Part shown: piece by piece, positions 43,247-54,019 of the stretch
How the letters are laid out: each line of letters opens with the position of its first letter
Numbering within the stretch: position 1 is the first letter of the stretch
Assembly (NCBI RefSeq): GCF_017876165.1
Contig: NZ_JAGINQ010000002.1
Location: 434,001 to 498,000 of the forward strand
DNA length: 64,000 nt
Direction of reading: 5' to 3'
Source: Azospirillum soli
GTDB taxonomy: Bacteria; Pseudomonadota; Alphaproteobacteria; Azospirillales; Azospirillaceae
Program-made: the position numbers and the translations under genes
Notes under the pieces: generated by a model
Database searches by the model: none
The model's input: the letters and a program-made list of their open reading frames with translations, nothing else
What the model was told of the DNA's origin: nothing

Positions 43247-44467
43247 TTGCTTTACCATCTCTACGACTTGCAGCACGCAGCCCTGCGTCCGATGCGCCTG
43301 CTGGCCGAGGCGGCCCAGCACACCTTCCAGAACCCGTTCAGCCCGGTCTCCTACACCCGCATCGGCCGCGCCGTCGCGGCAAGCGCGGAGCTGGTCGAAC
43401 GCACGACCCGGCGCTTTCCCAAGCCTGCCTTCGGCCTGAAGACCGCCAAGGTCGCGGGCGAAACCGTTGCGATCACGGAACGCATCGTTCTGAAGAAGGC
43501 CTTCTGCAACCTGCTGCACTTCGAAAAGCCGGAAGGCACGCCGGCGCAGCCGCGCGTCCTGCTGGTCGCCCCAATGTCGGGCCATCACGCGACGCTGCTG
43601 CGCGGCACGGTGGCGGCGCTGCTCGACGACCATGACGTCTACGTCACCGACTGGACCGACGCGCGGCTGGTGCCGCTGGCCCAGGGCCGGTTCGACCTGG
43701 ACGACTACATCGACACGGTCGCCGACCTGATCCGCTTCCTGGGGCCCCAGACGCACGTCATCGCGGTGTGCCAGCCGGCCGTGCCGGTGATGGCCGCCGT
43801 GTCGCTGATGGCCGCGTCGGACGAGCCGGTGCAGGCGCGCAGCATGACGCTGATGGGCGGCCCCATCGACCCGATGGCCAACCCGACCGTGCCGGTGAAA
43901 CTGGCCGCGACCCGCCCGCTGTCGTGGTTCGAGCACACCGTCATCACCACGGTCCCGGCCTATTATCCGGGCGGCTTCCGCCGCGTCTATCCGGGCTTCA
44001 TCCAGCTTTCCGGCTTCATGTCCATGAACCTAGACCGCCACATCGGCGAGCATCTGGGCCTGTTCCGCCACCTCGTCCAGGGCGACGGCGACAGCGCCGA
44101 GCAGCACCGCCGCTTCTACGACGAGTATCTGTCGGTGATGGACCTGTCGGCGGAATTCTACCTGCAGACCATCGAGACGGTGTTCCAGAAGCACGCGCTT
44201 GCCAACGGGACGATGGAGTCGCGCGGTCGCAAGATCGAGCCGGCGGCCATCCGTAAGACCGCCCTGATGACCGTGGAAGGCGAGTTGGACGACATCTCCG
44301 CCCCCGGCCAGACGGAATCGGCGCACCGCCTGTGCGCGTCCCTGCCGGACGACATGCGCGCCCGCCACTTCCAGAAGGGCGTCGGCCACTACGGCATCTT
44401 CAACGGCCGGCGCTGGCGCGAGAACATCATGCCGGCGGTGCGGGAGTTCATCCGCAAGCACGACTGA
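43247..44467 (+). CDS. phaZ: intracellular polyhydroxyalkanoate depolymerase
   Basis: A 406-residue depolymerase of the intracellular PhaZ (PhaZa1-type) family, which releases hydroxyacyl monomers from PHA granules. The N-terminus LYHLYDLQHAALRPMR is diagnostic. The lipase-box-like nucleophile is Cys in AVCQPAVPVM (near residue 171), and the C-terminal HYGIFNGRRW holds the catalytic His. The start is TTG at 43247, chosen because GAGGA lies 6 nt upstream and the family's N-terminus begins exactly here; upstream in-frame sequence does not resemble the family. It is monocistronic, with palindromes upstream. Confidence 0.93.
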   Translation: MLYHLYDLQHAALRPMRLLAEAAQHTFQNPFSPVSYTRIGRAVAASAELVERTTRRFPKPAFGLKTAKVAGETVAITERIVLKKAFCNLLHFEKPEGTPAQPRVLLVAPMSGHHATLLRGTVAALLDDHDVYVTDWTDARLVPLAQGRFDLDDYIDTVADLIRFLGPQTHVIAVCQPAVPVMAAVSLMAASDEPVQARSMTLMGGPIDPMANPTVPVKLAATRPLSWFEHTVITTVPAYYPGGFRRVYPGFIQLSGFMSMNLDRHIGEHLGLFRHLVQGDGDSAEQHRRFYDEYLSVMDLSAEFYLQTIETVFQKHALANGTMESRGRKIEPAAIRKTALMTVEGELDDISAPGQTESAHRLCASLPDDMRARHFQKGVGHYGIFNGRRWRENIMPAVREFIRKHD

Positions 44468-44477
44468 GAAAGCACCA

Positions 44478-44632
44478 ATTCTCCACGGATTTCACGGATT
44501 TGAACACGGATTTCACGGATTTTTCTATGCGTGCCCAGTGGTCGCCTTTCGATGGGCGCGCTGAGCAAGCCAAAGAGCAATCCGTGTAATCCGTGTAATC
44601 CGTGCCTCAATCCGTGTAATCCGTGGAGAATC
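44478..44632. repeat. about 155-bp inverted-repeat element, copy 2
   Basis: The left arm (44478-44524) and right arm (44578-44632) are inverted copies of CACGGATTTCACGGATT-type units; the right arm has one extra unit. The core shares CAGTGGTCGCCT and GCAAGCC with copy 1 at 34404-34551. It lies between the convergent phaZ and ctaA genes. Confidence 0.87.
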
Positions 44633-44652
44633 TGTTGTCCCCCACGAAGCTC

Positions 44653-45741
44653 TCAGGCGGTTCTCTGCCACGTTTCTCGCGCCGTGACCGGCCGAAGCTC
44701 GTGCAGCAGCCACACCAGCCCTGACACGACCAGGATCGCGCCGGCCTGATGCGCGGCGGCCACGGGGATCCACACGAAGCTCAGCAGCGTGGCAACGCCC
44801 AGCCCGATCTGAAGCAGCACCATAACGGCGGTCAGCGCGGCGATGCGGCCCGCCCGGCCTGGCAGCCGCGCCGCGCGCACCCGCAGCCACAAGGCCAGAA
44901 CCACCAGTCCGGTAAAGATCGCCAGCGCCCGGTGCGTCAGCTGGATCGCCGCCGTGTTCTCGAACGGGTTGATCCACCAGGGCGAGAGGTTGTTCACCTC
45001 CACCGGGATCCACTGGCCGTTCATCAGCGGGAAGGTGTTGTAGGCCAGTCCCGCGTCGGTCCCCGCGACGAAGGCCCCCCACACGATGGTCACGCCGACC
45101 AGCCCCAGCGCCACGCGCGCATGCCGGCGCAGGCGCCGTGCCTCCATCGCCCAGCCGGCCAGCGGCAGCGGGTCGAGGATGCCCAGCGCCGTGCGCAGCA
45201 GCAGCCCGTAGATCAGGATCGCCATGCCCAGATGCAGCGCCAGCCGGTAGTGGCTGACCTCCGGCCGGTCGGTGAGGCCGCTCATGACCATGTACCAGCC
45301 GATGACGCCCTGAAACCCGCCCAGCAGGAACAGACCGGCCAGCTTCGGCCACAGCTCCTTGGAAATGCGCCCCTGTGACCAGAAGCGCAGGAAGGGGATC
45401 AGGAAAACGAAGCCGATCAGCTGGCCCCACAGGCGGTGGAACCATTCCCACCAGAAGATCCGCTTGAAGCCTTCCAGGTCCATCCAGGCGTTGTAGACGC
45501 GGAATTCCGGCGTCTGCTTGTACAGGCCGAAGACCCGGTGCCATTCCGCCTCCGACAGGGGCGGCAGGATGCCGATCAGCGGCTTCCATTCCGCCATGGA
45601 CAGGCCGGATTCGGTCAACCGCGTGATGGCGCCGATCACCGCCATGGCGAGCACCATGGCGCAGCAGACCAGCAGCCAGTAGGCGATGGGCCGGGTGGAG
45701 GTGGGGTCGCGGACGTCGTCCGTTGCGGTGATGGCGGTCAA
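44653..45741 (-). CDS. ctaA: heme A synthase
   Basis: Inner-membrane protein (362 aa) that oxidises the C8 methyl of heme O to give heme A for aa3-type oxidases. Eight hydrophobic helices are seen, with paired His ligands typical of the family (WEWFHRLWGQ near 118, LALHLG, LTHRALAIF near 270, AAHQAGA near 333) and the GxTRLTESGLSM-like loop near residue 37. The start is taken as TTG at 45741 because it gives the normal N-terminus; no ATG or GTG fits, and no strong ribosome-binding site is visible. A cytochrome aa3 oxidase must be encoded elsewhere. Confidence 0.92.
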   Translation of the reverse strand: MTAITATDDVRDPTSTRPIAYWLLVCCAMVLAMAVIGAITRLTESGLSMAEWKPLIGILPPLSEAEWHRVFGLYKQTPEFRVYNAWMDLEGFKRIFWWEWFHRLWGQLIGFVFLIPFLRFWSQGRISKELWPKLAGLFLLGGFQGVIGWYMVMSGLTDRPEVSHYRLALHLGMAILIYGLLLRTALGILDPLPLAGWAMEARRLRRHARVALGLVGVTIVWGAFVAGTDAGLAYNTFPLMNGQWIPVEVNNLSPWWINPFENTAAIQLTHRALAIFTGLVVLALWLRVRAARLPGRAGRIAALTAVMVLLQIGLGVATLLSFVWIPVAAAHQAGAILVVSGLVWLLHELRPVTARETWQRTA

Positions 45742-45881
45742 GGCTGGGGTATCCCGGACGGAGGCGGAGCGTTCCAAAATGTGGGGCTCACGCTGGCCCG
45801 CGTCAAACGGACACGGAGCATCACCCGGCGGGCCGCTCGGGATATGGGTGTTTGCGCATCGTTGGGGTGATACAAATATTC

Positions 45882-45893
45882 GACTGGCCAGTC
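45882..45893. promoter_or_regulatory. 12-bp palindrome between ctaA and the giant oxidoreductase
   Basis: GACTGGCCAGTC is a perfect palindrome in the 187-bp divergent region, 36 bp before the oxidoreductase start. Nearby sequence is AT-richer (TACAAATATT at 45871-45880). It may be an operator. Confidence 0.35.
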
Positions 45894-45928
45894 TTCGATT
45901 GGTTGGCGGTTTCGGCACTGGAGCGGCG

Positions 45929-48900
45929 ATGGCGGATTTCTCCCTCGGCTTCGGCTTGGCGTTCCAGGATCTGTACGAGCACGACGGGCTCGCGCGCCTC
46001 GACCGTGCCTTCCTCGACCGGCTGGCCGACGCGGACGCGGGCTTGGCGAATCGCTTGCTCGCCGCCCGCGCCGCCCCGCCGGCCGGGAAGGAGGAAAGCG
46101 ACCTGCTGATCGCGCTGGGGCCGCATCTGGAGGACGTCATCGGCGAGCTGTTCGGCATCCGGGCCGAATTGGACGAACTGCGCGCCCGGCATACGGAGCT
46201 GGCGCCCCTCTACACCGCCAAGCGACTGTTTGTGCAGCGCCGCGCCGCCAAGGCGGTGAAACCGGACGAGGTGGCCGCGCTGGACGGTACGGAATTGGCG
46301 GCGCGTCTCGAAGACTGGCTCGGCGGACCGCTGACCGAGATGGGCTTCGCCCGGCAGGTGCTCGCCTGGATGGACGCGGAGACGGAGCACGCGGCGCAAC
46401 TGGACACCGCCGCCCGCTACGCCGCGTGGAGCTTGTTCACCGAGGCGGGACGCCGCCGGCATGGTGACGGCGTGCTGTTCCAACTGCCGCACAAGACCGA
46501 CCCCGAACACCTCGTCCCCGTGGAGACGGTGGAGTTGCACGGGGTCACCATGATGCGCCTGCCCGAGGACCGGCAGCGCGAGCGCCAGGGCTTTCACCTG
46601 ACCGACCCCGGCACCGACCTGACCGGCGCGCTGGACGAGGCCAACTACTGCATCTGGTGCCACAACCAGGGCAAAGACAGCTGCTCCAAGGGCCTGCGCG
46701 ACCGCAAGACCGGGGATTTCCAGAAAAGCGCCTTCGGCGTCACGCTGACCGGCTGCCCGCTGGAGGAAAAGATCTCCGAGATGCACAGCCTGAAGGCGGA
46801 GGGCGTGCCGGTCGGGGCTCTGGCCATGGTGGTGGTGGACAACCCCATGTGCGCCGGCACCGGCCACCGCATCTGCAACGACTGCATGAAGGCCTGCATT
46901 TATCAGAAGCAGGAGCCTGTCGATATCCCGCAGGCCGAGACGCGCACGCTGAAGGACGTGCTGGAACTGCCCTGGGGGTTCGAGATCTACAGCCTGCTGA
47001 CGCGCTGGAACCCGCTCGACTTGCGGCGCCCGCTGATGCGGTCGGACAGCGGCTACAAGGTTCTGGTGGTGGGGCTGGGGCCGGCGGGCTTCACGCTGGC
47101 GCACCATCTGATGAACGACGGCCACACCGTGGTCGGCATCGACGGGCTGAAGATCGAGCCTCTGCCGGCCCACCTCTCAGGCGTTCTGCCCAGCGGCACG
47201 CGCGTGCCCTTCCGTCCGGTCCGCGACGTGCACGACCTGTTCGACCGGCTGGACGAGCGCGTCATGGCCGGCTTCGGCGGCGTGGCCGAGTACGGCATCA
47301 CCGTGCGCTGGAACAAGAACTTCCTGAAGATCATCCGCCTGCTGCTGGAGCGCCGGTCACGCATGAGCATCATCGGCGGCGTGCGATTCGGCGGCACGCT
47401 GACCATCGACGACGCGCTGGCGATGGGCTTCGACCATGTCGCGCTGTGCATGGGGGCGGGCAAGCCGACGGTCATCCCCATGAAGAACGGCCTTGCGCGC
47501 GGCGTGCGGCAGGCGTCCGACTTCTTGATGGCGCTGCAACTGACTGGGGCGGCCAAGGCCGACAGCATCGCCAACCTTCAGGTGCGGCTGCCCATCGTGG
47601 TCGTCGGCGGCGGCCTGACCGCCATCGACACGGCGACCGAGGCGCTGGCCTACTACCCCGTGCAGGTCGAGAAGTTCCTGAGCCGGTACGAGTCTCTGGC
47701 TTCCGAAAAGGGCGAGGCCGCCGTGAGCGCCCGCTGGACCGCCGAGGAGGCGGAGGCGGCGGAGGAATTCCTGGCCCACGCCCGCGCCATCCGCGCCGAG
47801 CGCGCCGCCGCCTTGGCCGAAAACCGTGAAGCCCGCATTCTGCCTCTGTTGCAAAGCTGGGGCGGCTCGACCATCGCCTACCGCCGTCGCCTGATCGACA
47901 GCCCCAGCTACACTCTGAACCACGAGGAGGTGGCGCACGGTCTTGCCGAGGGCATCCGCTTCCTCGAATCGGCCACACCGCGCGGCGTGGAGATCGACGA
48001 GACCGGGGCAGCGCAGGCCATTCATCTCGCCATTAACCCGGCCGGGCCGGACGGAGTGGTGGCGCCGGCCGCCGAAGCCGTCCGCATCCCCGCCCGCACC
48101 ATCCTCGTCGCCGCCGGCACCCAGCCCAACACCGTGCTCGCCCGCGAGGAGCCGGATTGGGTGGAACTGGACGGACGGACCTTCCGCGCCGTGGACGAGG
48201 ACGGCCAGCCTGTGACGCCGGAGCGCCTCTGCAAACCCGCTGAAGCCCGTGTCCTGATGACCAAGGCCCCGGACGGCCGGTTCCTCAGCTTCTTCGGCGA
48301 TCTGCACCCGTCCTTCGCCGGCAACGTGGTGAAGGCCATGGGCGGGGCGAAGCAGGGCTATCCGGTTGTCAGCCGCGTCCTCGCCAAGCGCCCGCCCTCC
48401 GCCTTCGCGCCGGACGCGCTGGTTCAGCGCCTCAACGCCGAGCTGCGCCCGGTGGTGCACGCGGTCGCGCGCCTCACCCCGACCATTATCGAGGTGGTGG
48501 TAAAAGCCCCGGCTGCCGCGCGTTGTTTCGAACCCGGACAGTTCTACCGCCTGCAGAATTTCGAGACGCTGGCCCAGCGTGTGGACGGTACGACTCTCGC
48601 CATGGAGGGGCTGGCCCTGACCGGCGCCTGGGTGGACAAGGCGCGCGGCCTGCTGTCCATGATCGTGCTGGAGATGGGCGGATCGTCCGACCTCTGCGCC
48701 CAACTGAAGCCCGGCGACCCGGTGGTTGTCATGGGGCCGACCGGCACGCCGACCGAAATTCCGGAAGGCGAGACCGTCTGCCTTGTCGGCGGCGGGCTCG
48801 GCAACGCGGTGCTGTTCTCCATCGGGCAGGCCTGCCGGGCGCGCGGCTGCAAGGTCGTCTACTTCGCTGGCTACAAACGGATGGAGGATCGTTACAAGGT

Positions 48901-49417
48901 CGAACAGATCGAGGCCGCCGCCGACCGCGTGGTCTGGTGCTGCGACGAGGCGCCGGGTTTCACGCCCTCACGCCCCGGCGATGTGAGTTTCGTCGGCAAC
49001 ATCGTGGAGGCCATGCGCGCCTACGCGGCGGGCGAACTGGGCCGGACGGACATCCCGCTGGAGGCGGTGGACCGCATCGTCGCCATCGGCTCCGACCGCA
49101 TGATGGCGGCGGTGGGGGCGGCCCGGCATGGCGTGCTGAAGCCGCACCTGAAGCCCAATCACCTCGGCATCGGCTCCATCAACTCCCCCATGCAGTGCAT
49201 GATGAAGGAGATCTGCGCCCAGTGCCTGCAGCGGCATGTGGACCCGGCGACGGGGGAAGAGACCATCGTCTTCTCCTGCTTCAACCAGGACCAGAGCCTC
49301 GACCGCGTGGACTTCGCCAACCTGAACCAGCGGCTCCGGCAGAACACTGTCCAGGAGAAGCTGACCGCGCAATGGATCGACCGCTGTTTGCGGCAGGCTG
49401 GATTGAGGCGGGTGTGA
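45929..49417 (+). CDS. giant fused NAD(P)H/ferredoxin-type flavo-iron-sulfur oxidoreductase
   Basis: A 1162-residue protein in several parts. Residues 1-235 are a helical domain I do not recognise. Cys-rich segments follow near 240-252 (CIWCHNQGKDSC) and 307-326 (CAGTGHRICNDCMKAC), likely Fe-S sites. Residues about 375-830 are a GltD-type FAD/NAD(P) module (VVGLGPAGFTLA, VVVGGGLTAIDTATEA), and about 842-1162 a PyrK/FNR-type module (GQFYRLQNFE, VGGGLGNAVLFSIG) ending in C-x5-C-x2-C-x17-C (1089 onward) for a [2Fe-2S] cluster. This recalls NfnB plus NfnA in one chain. GGAG precedes ATG. Function is inferred: electron exchange between NAD(P)H and ferredoxin. Confidence 0.85.
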   Translation: MADFSLGFGLAFQDLYEHDGLARLDRAFLDRLADADAGLANRLLAARAAPPAGKEESDLLIALGPHLEDVIGELFGIRAELDELRARHTELAPLYTAKRLFVQRRAAKAVKPDEVAALDGTELAARLEDWLGGPLTEMGFARQVLAWMDAETEHAAQLDTAARYAAWSLFTEAGRRRHGDGVLFQLPHKTDPEHLVPVETVELHGVTMMRLPEDRQRERQGFHLTDPGTDLTGALDEANYCIWCHNQGKDSCSKGLRDRKTGDFQKSAFGVTLTGCPLEEKISEMHSLKAEGVPVGALAMVVVDNPMCAGTGHRICNDCMKACIYQKQEPVDIPQAETRTLKDVLELPWGFEIYSLLTRWNPLDLRRPLMRSDSGYKVLVVGLGPAGFTLAHHLMNDGHTVVGIDGLKIEPLPAHLSGVLPSGTRVPFRPVRDVHDLFDRLDERVMAGFGGVAEYGITVRWNKNFLKIIRLLLERRSRMSIIGGVRFGGTLTIDDALAMGFDHVALCMGAGKPTVIPMKNGLARGVRQASDFLMALQLTGAAKADSIANLQVRLPIVVVGGGLTAIDTATEALAYYPVQVEKFLSRYESLASEKGEAAVSARWTAEEAEAAEEFLAHARAIRAERAAALAENREARILPLLQSWGGSTIAYRRRLIDSPSYTLNHEEVAHGLAEGIRFLESATPRGVEIDETGAAQAIHLAINPAGPDGVVAPAAEAVRIPARTILVAAGTQPNTVLAREEPDWVELDGRTFRAVDEDGQPVTPERLCKPAEARVLMTKAPDGRFLSFFGDLHPSFAGNVVKAMGGAKQGYPVVSRVLAKRPPSAFAPDALVQRLNAELRPVVHAVARLTPTIIEVVVKAPAAARCFEPGQFYRLQNFETLAQRVDGTTLAMEGLALTGAWVDKARGLLSMIVLEMGGSSDLCAQLKPGDPVVVMGPTGTPTEIPEGETVCLVGGGLGNAVLFSIGQACRARGCKVVYFAGYKRMEDRYKVEQIEAAADRVVWCCDEAPGFTPSRPGDVSFVGNIVEAMRAYAAGELGRTDIPLEAVDRIVAIGSDRMMAAVGAARHGVLKPHLKPNHLGIGSINSPMQCMMKEICAQCLQRHVDPATGEETIVFSCFNQDQSLDRVDFANLNQRLRQNTVQEKLTAQWIDRCLRQAGLRRV

Positions 49418-49449
49418 GGCCGATGCCGGGTGTCCGGGACGCCCGGCGC

Positions 49450-49713
49450 TCAGTGCCAGCGGATCTCGGCGGCGAGGAAGCGGGTGTCGCCTGGCGTGAT
49501 CAGCCTGTTCGTCGCCAGCTTCACGGAATGGAGCTTGCCGTCCAGATTGGCCTGCCAGTAATCCAGGAAGCGCCGCAGGACCGGGTATTCCGGCGCCAGA
49601 TCCAGGTCCTGCCACAGATAGCTTTGCAGCAGCGTCGGGTGGTCCGGCATGTGGTACAGGATCTCCGCCGTGGTCAGGCGGTAGTCGCGCAACTGAAGAC
49701 CCAGATTGGCCAT
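49450..49713 (-). CDS. Usg family protein
   Basis: An 87-residue protein of the Usg family (named from a gene upstream of a trp operon in Caulobacter). The conserved stretch YRLTTAEILYHMPDHP then LLQSYLWQDLDLAPEYP (about 11-43) and LHSVKLA near 61 are clear. Function unknown. Its start has a GGAG-type site. It ends close to the giant oxidoreductase gene and is divergent from groES. Confidence 0.85.
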   Translation of the reverse strand: MANLGLQLRDYRLTTAEILYHMPDHPTLLQSYLWQDLDLAPEYPVLRRFLDYWQANLDGKLHSVKLATNRLITPGDTRFLAAEIRWH

Positions 49714-49892
49714 GCAATGTCTCCGTCGTGGTGGATCCTGTGGTGCCCTTCACTGGTCTCGGTGTGACTGTTCGGTGAAGTTTGCCTGCGACACGGATAA
49801 CCGGCAACGGGAAAAATCGTTCCATATCAATAGATTAGCAGCCGACCGCCGCGACTGCTGCCAATATTTGAGTTGATTGTCCCAACGACCCT

Positions 49893-49918
49893 CTTGAATC
49901 GCGCGGAAAGCTCGATTA
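49893..49918 (+). promoter_or_regulatory. putative sigma32 promoter of groESL
   Basis: CTTGAA (49893-49898) and CTCGATTA (49911-49918) are separated by 12 bp, close to the heat-shock sigma factor consensus. It lies just upstream of the CIRCE element. Confidence 0.6.
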
Positions 49919-49923
49919 GCTGT

Positions 49924-49950
49924 CTGGCACTCACCGGGGGAGAGTGCTAA
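49924..49950 (+). promoter_or_regulatory. CIRCE element (HrcA operator) of groESL
   Basis: The left arm CTGGCACTC and right arm GAGTGCTAA are separated by 9 nt (accggggga). The right arm is the exact CIRCE half; the left differs from TTAGCACTC in the first three bases. It lies 53 bp before groES. HrcA repression is inferred. Confidence 0.9.
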
Positions 49951-50003
49951 CACCCGACCCTGGGCATCCATTCCATTAATGAGCCTTTCGAGGAGGCATC
50001 CCC

Positions 50004-50294
50004 ATGAAGTTCCGTCCGCTGCACGACCGCGTCGTCGTCAAGCGTCTGGAGTCCGACACCAAGACCAAGGGCGGCATCATCATCCCCGACACCGCGAAGG
50101 AAAAGCCCCAGGAGGGCCAGGTGATCGCGGTGGGTCCGGGTGCCCGCGATGAGAGCGGCAAGGTCGTTGCGCTCGACGTGAAGGCTGGCGACCGCATCCT
50201 GTTCGGCAAGTGGTCGGGCACCGAGGTGAAGATCGAGGGTGAGGATTTCCTGATCATGAAGGAATCCGACATTATGGGCGTTATCGAGGCCTAA
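50004..50294 (+). CDS. groES: co-chaperonin GroES
   Basis: Lid of the chaperonin (96 aa; seven subunits cap GroEL). The N-terminal [14 protein letters not shown] and the mobile loop region [14 protein letters not shown] (about 24-37) are typical. AGGAGG lies 8 nt before ATG. It is first in groESL, under a sigma32-like promoter and CIRCE. Confidence 0.98.
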   Translation: MKFRPLHDRVVVKRLESDTKTKGGIIIPDTAKEKPQEGQVIAVGPGARDESGKVVALDVKAGDRILFGKWSGTEVKIEGEDFLIMKESDIMGVIEA

Positions 50295-50324
50295 GTCTCC
50301 GCCCGCTCCGGTCTTTCCATTTGA

Positions 50325-51986
<1,662 letters not shown>

Positions 51987-52015
51987 TCGAAGCCTACGTC
52001 TTCCGGACGTTTCGG

Positions 52016-52046
52016 AAAGGGCGGTCCCTCGGGGCCGCCCTTTTCC
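52016..52046 (+). terminator. Rho-independent terminator of groESL
   Basis: A perfect 9-bp stem (52016-52024 with 52035-52043), 10-nt loop and TTTTCCTT follow groEL by 30 bp. Confidence 0.9.
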
Positions 52047-52158
52047 TTATGCGCACCCTCTCCCGGACAGGGCGGAACGGTGGGGATCCCGGGCGGTTGG
52101 CAGGAATGCCGGGCGGCGCCTCGATCTCCCGGCCCGTCCGACGTTCAGGGAGAATCCA

Positions 52159-53901
52159 ATGGCAGACAAGCCGAAGACCCCGAAGAGTCCGGCCAACCCA
52201 TCAGAAAGCCAGCAATCGCCGACCCACCTGACCAACCGTCAGGGTCACCCGATCACCAACAACCAGTCCCAGCGCACCGTCGGCAGCCGTGGCCCGGCGA
52301 CGCTGGAGAACTACCAGTTCCTGGAAAAGATCACCCACTTTGACCGCGAGCGCATCCCCGAGCGCGTCGTGCACGCGCGCGGCTTCGTCTGCTATGGGGA
52401 ATTGGAGGCGACCGGCAAGATCGGCGACGAGCCGGCTTCGAAATACACCCGCGCCAAGCTGTTCAGCCAAGCCGGCAAGAAGACTCCGCTGGCCATCCGC
52501 TTCTCCACCGTCATCGGCGGCCGCGATTCGTCGGAGGTGGCGCGCGATCCGCGAGGCTTCGCGGTGAAGTTTTACACCGAGGACGGCAACTGGGACCTCG
52601 TCGGCAACAACCTCGCGGTCTTCTTCATCCGCGACGCCATCAAGTTCCCGGACGTCATCCACTCGCTGAAGCCCGATCCGGTGACCTTCCGGCAGGAGCC
52701 GAACCGCATCTTCGACTTCATGAGCCAGACGCCCGAATCCATGCACATGCTGACGCATCTGTTCAGCCCGCGCGGGATCCCGGCCAGCTACCGGCACATG
52801 GAGGGATTCGGGGTCAACACCTACAAGATGGTGAACGCTGAAGGAAACACGGTGCTGGTCAAGTACCACTTCCACCCGCGCTGCGGCGTCGCCAGCCTGA
52901 CGGCGGAGGAAGCGGCCAAGGTGCAGGGCCAGGACCTCGGCTCCGCCTCCAAGGATCTCTACGAAGCCATCGAGCGCGGCGAGTATCCGCAGTGGGACAT
53001 GTACGTCCAGATCATGGAGGACCACGACCATCCCGAACTGGACTGGGACCCGCTGGACGACACCAAAATTTGGACGGAGAAGGACTTTCCCCTGCGGCAC
53101 GTCGGCGTCATGACGCTGAACCGCAACGTCGAGGATCATTTCAACGAGAACGAGCAGATCGCCATGGGCACCGGCGTTCTGGTGGACGGGCTCGATTTCT
53201 CCGACGACAAGATGCTGGTTGGGCGGACCTTCTCCTACTCCGACACGCAGCGCCACCGGGTCGGAACCAACTATCTGCAACTGCCGGTGAATTAGGCGAA
53301 GAACGCCAGGGTCGCCACCAACCTGTCCGGCGGGCAGATGTCCTTTGGGCGCGATCTGGCGCCGGGGCAGAACCCGCACATCAACTTCGAGCCGTCGATC
53401 CACAACGGCCTCAGCGAAAACCCGCGCGAGGAGCCGAACAACCCGCCGGAAATCCACGGCCGCCTGACCCGCAGCGCGCTGGAGCGCCGCAACGACTATG
53501 TCCAGCCGCGTGGCCGCTACTGCACCATGATGGACTGGGAGCGCGACGATCTGGTGCTGAACATGGGCACCCTGCTCGGCCAGTGCGAACGCGACGTGCA
53601 GGAACGGATGCTGTGGCACCTGTTCCTGGTCCACGACGATTACGGCAGCCGTGTCGCCGGGATGCTGGGCATGACGGCGGACGACGTGAAGCACCTCCAG
53701 CCCTTGCCGAAGCAGGTGTTGACCGACGAGGACCAGCGACGCCTGAAGACCCTGGGCAAGAACGGCGACAAGATCGACCCGACGGTCTGGGGCCAGTGGA
53801 CCAGCTCCGTGAAGAACCGCAAGGTCACCGCCGGGGAGGTTCTGGGCGGCATGCGCGGCGACGCAGCGAAGCCCACAGGCAAGCAGGCCGCCGCCGAGTG
53901 A
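52159..53901 (+). pseudogene. monofunctional catalase interrupted by an in-frame TAG
   Basis: Catalase gene (2 H2O2 to 2 H2O + O2) of which the frame is open for 580 codons except for TAG at 53293-53295. The first part (378 codons) has the distal His (ERVVHARGF), the Asn loop ([11 protein letters not shown]) and the heme-ligand signature [12 protein letters not shown]. The TAG follows QLPVN, where the family has Gln (CAG), and the remaining 202 codons continue in the same frame as normal catalase C-terminus. If real, a single C-to-T change truncates the protein by over a third; a sequencing error or suppressed stop is possible. AGGGAG precedes ATG. Confidence 0.9.
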
Positions 53902-53989
53902 TCCGGCGGGCGCAATCGCTCCGGCAGAGCAGGCCAAGCCATTGGCTTTCCGGAGCAAGGCGCAACTTGAAATATGTGTCAGTGGGCAA

Positions 53990-54019
53990 GGGCGGCGAGC
54001 GGATCGCCGCCCCATTTTT
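53990..54019 (+). terminator. terminator after the catalase gene
   Basis: A perfect 9-bp stem (53990-53998 with 54004-54012) and 5-nt loop is followed by CATTTTTG. The remaining gap before the peroxidase gene (54020-54197) is AT-richer at its end (TTAGAATTCTCATAA, 54169-54183) but no defined operator was seen. Confidence 0.85.

Noticed and set aside
34404..44632. Repeated CACGGATT units considered as a CRISPR array
   Set aside because: Units are inverted, spacers are not unique and regular, and no cas genes are present.
49750..49971. 73-codon minus-strand frame upstream of groES
   Set aside because: It covers the CIRCE element and the sigma32-like promoter, and its composition is not protein-like.
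53293..53295. TAG in catalase considered as a pyrrolysine or programmed recoding site
   Set aside because: No pyl genes, stop-adjacent signal or hairpin is visible; a point change from CAG is simpler.
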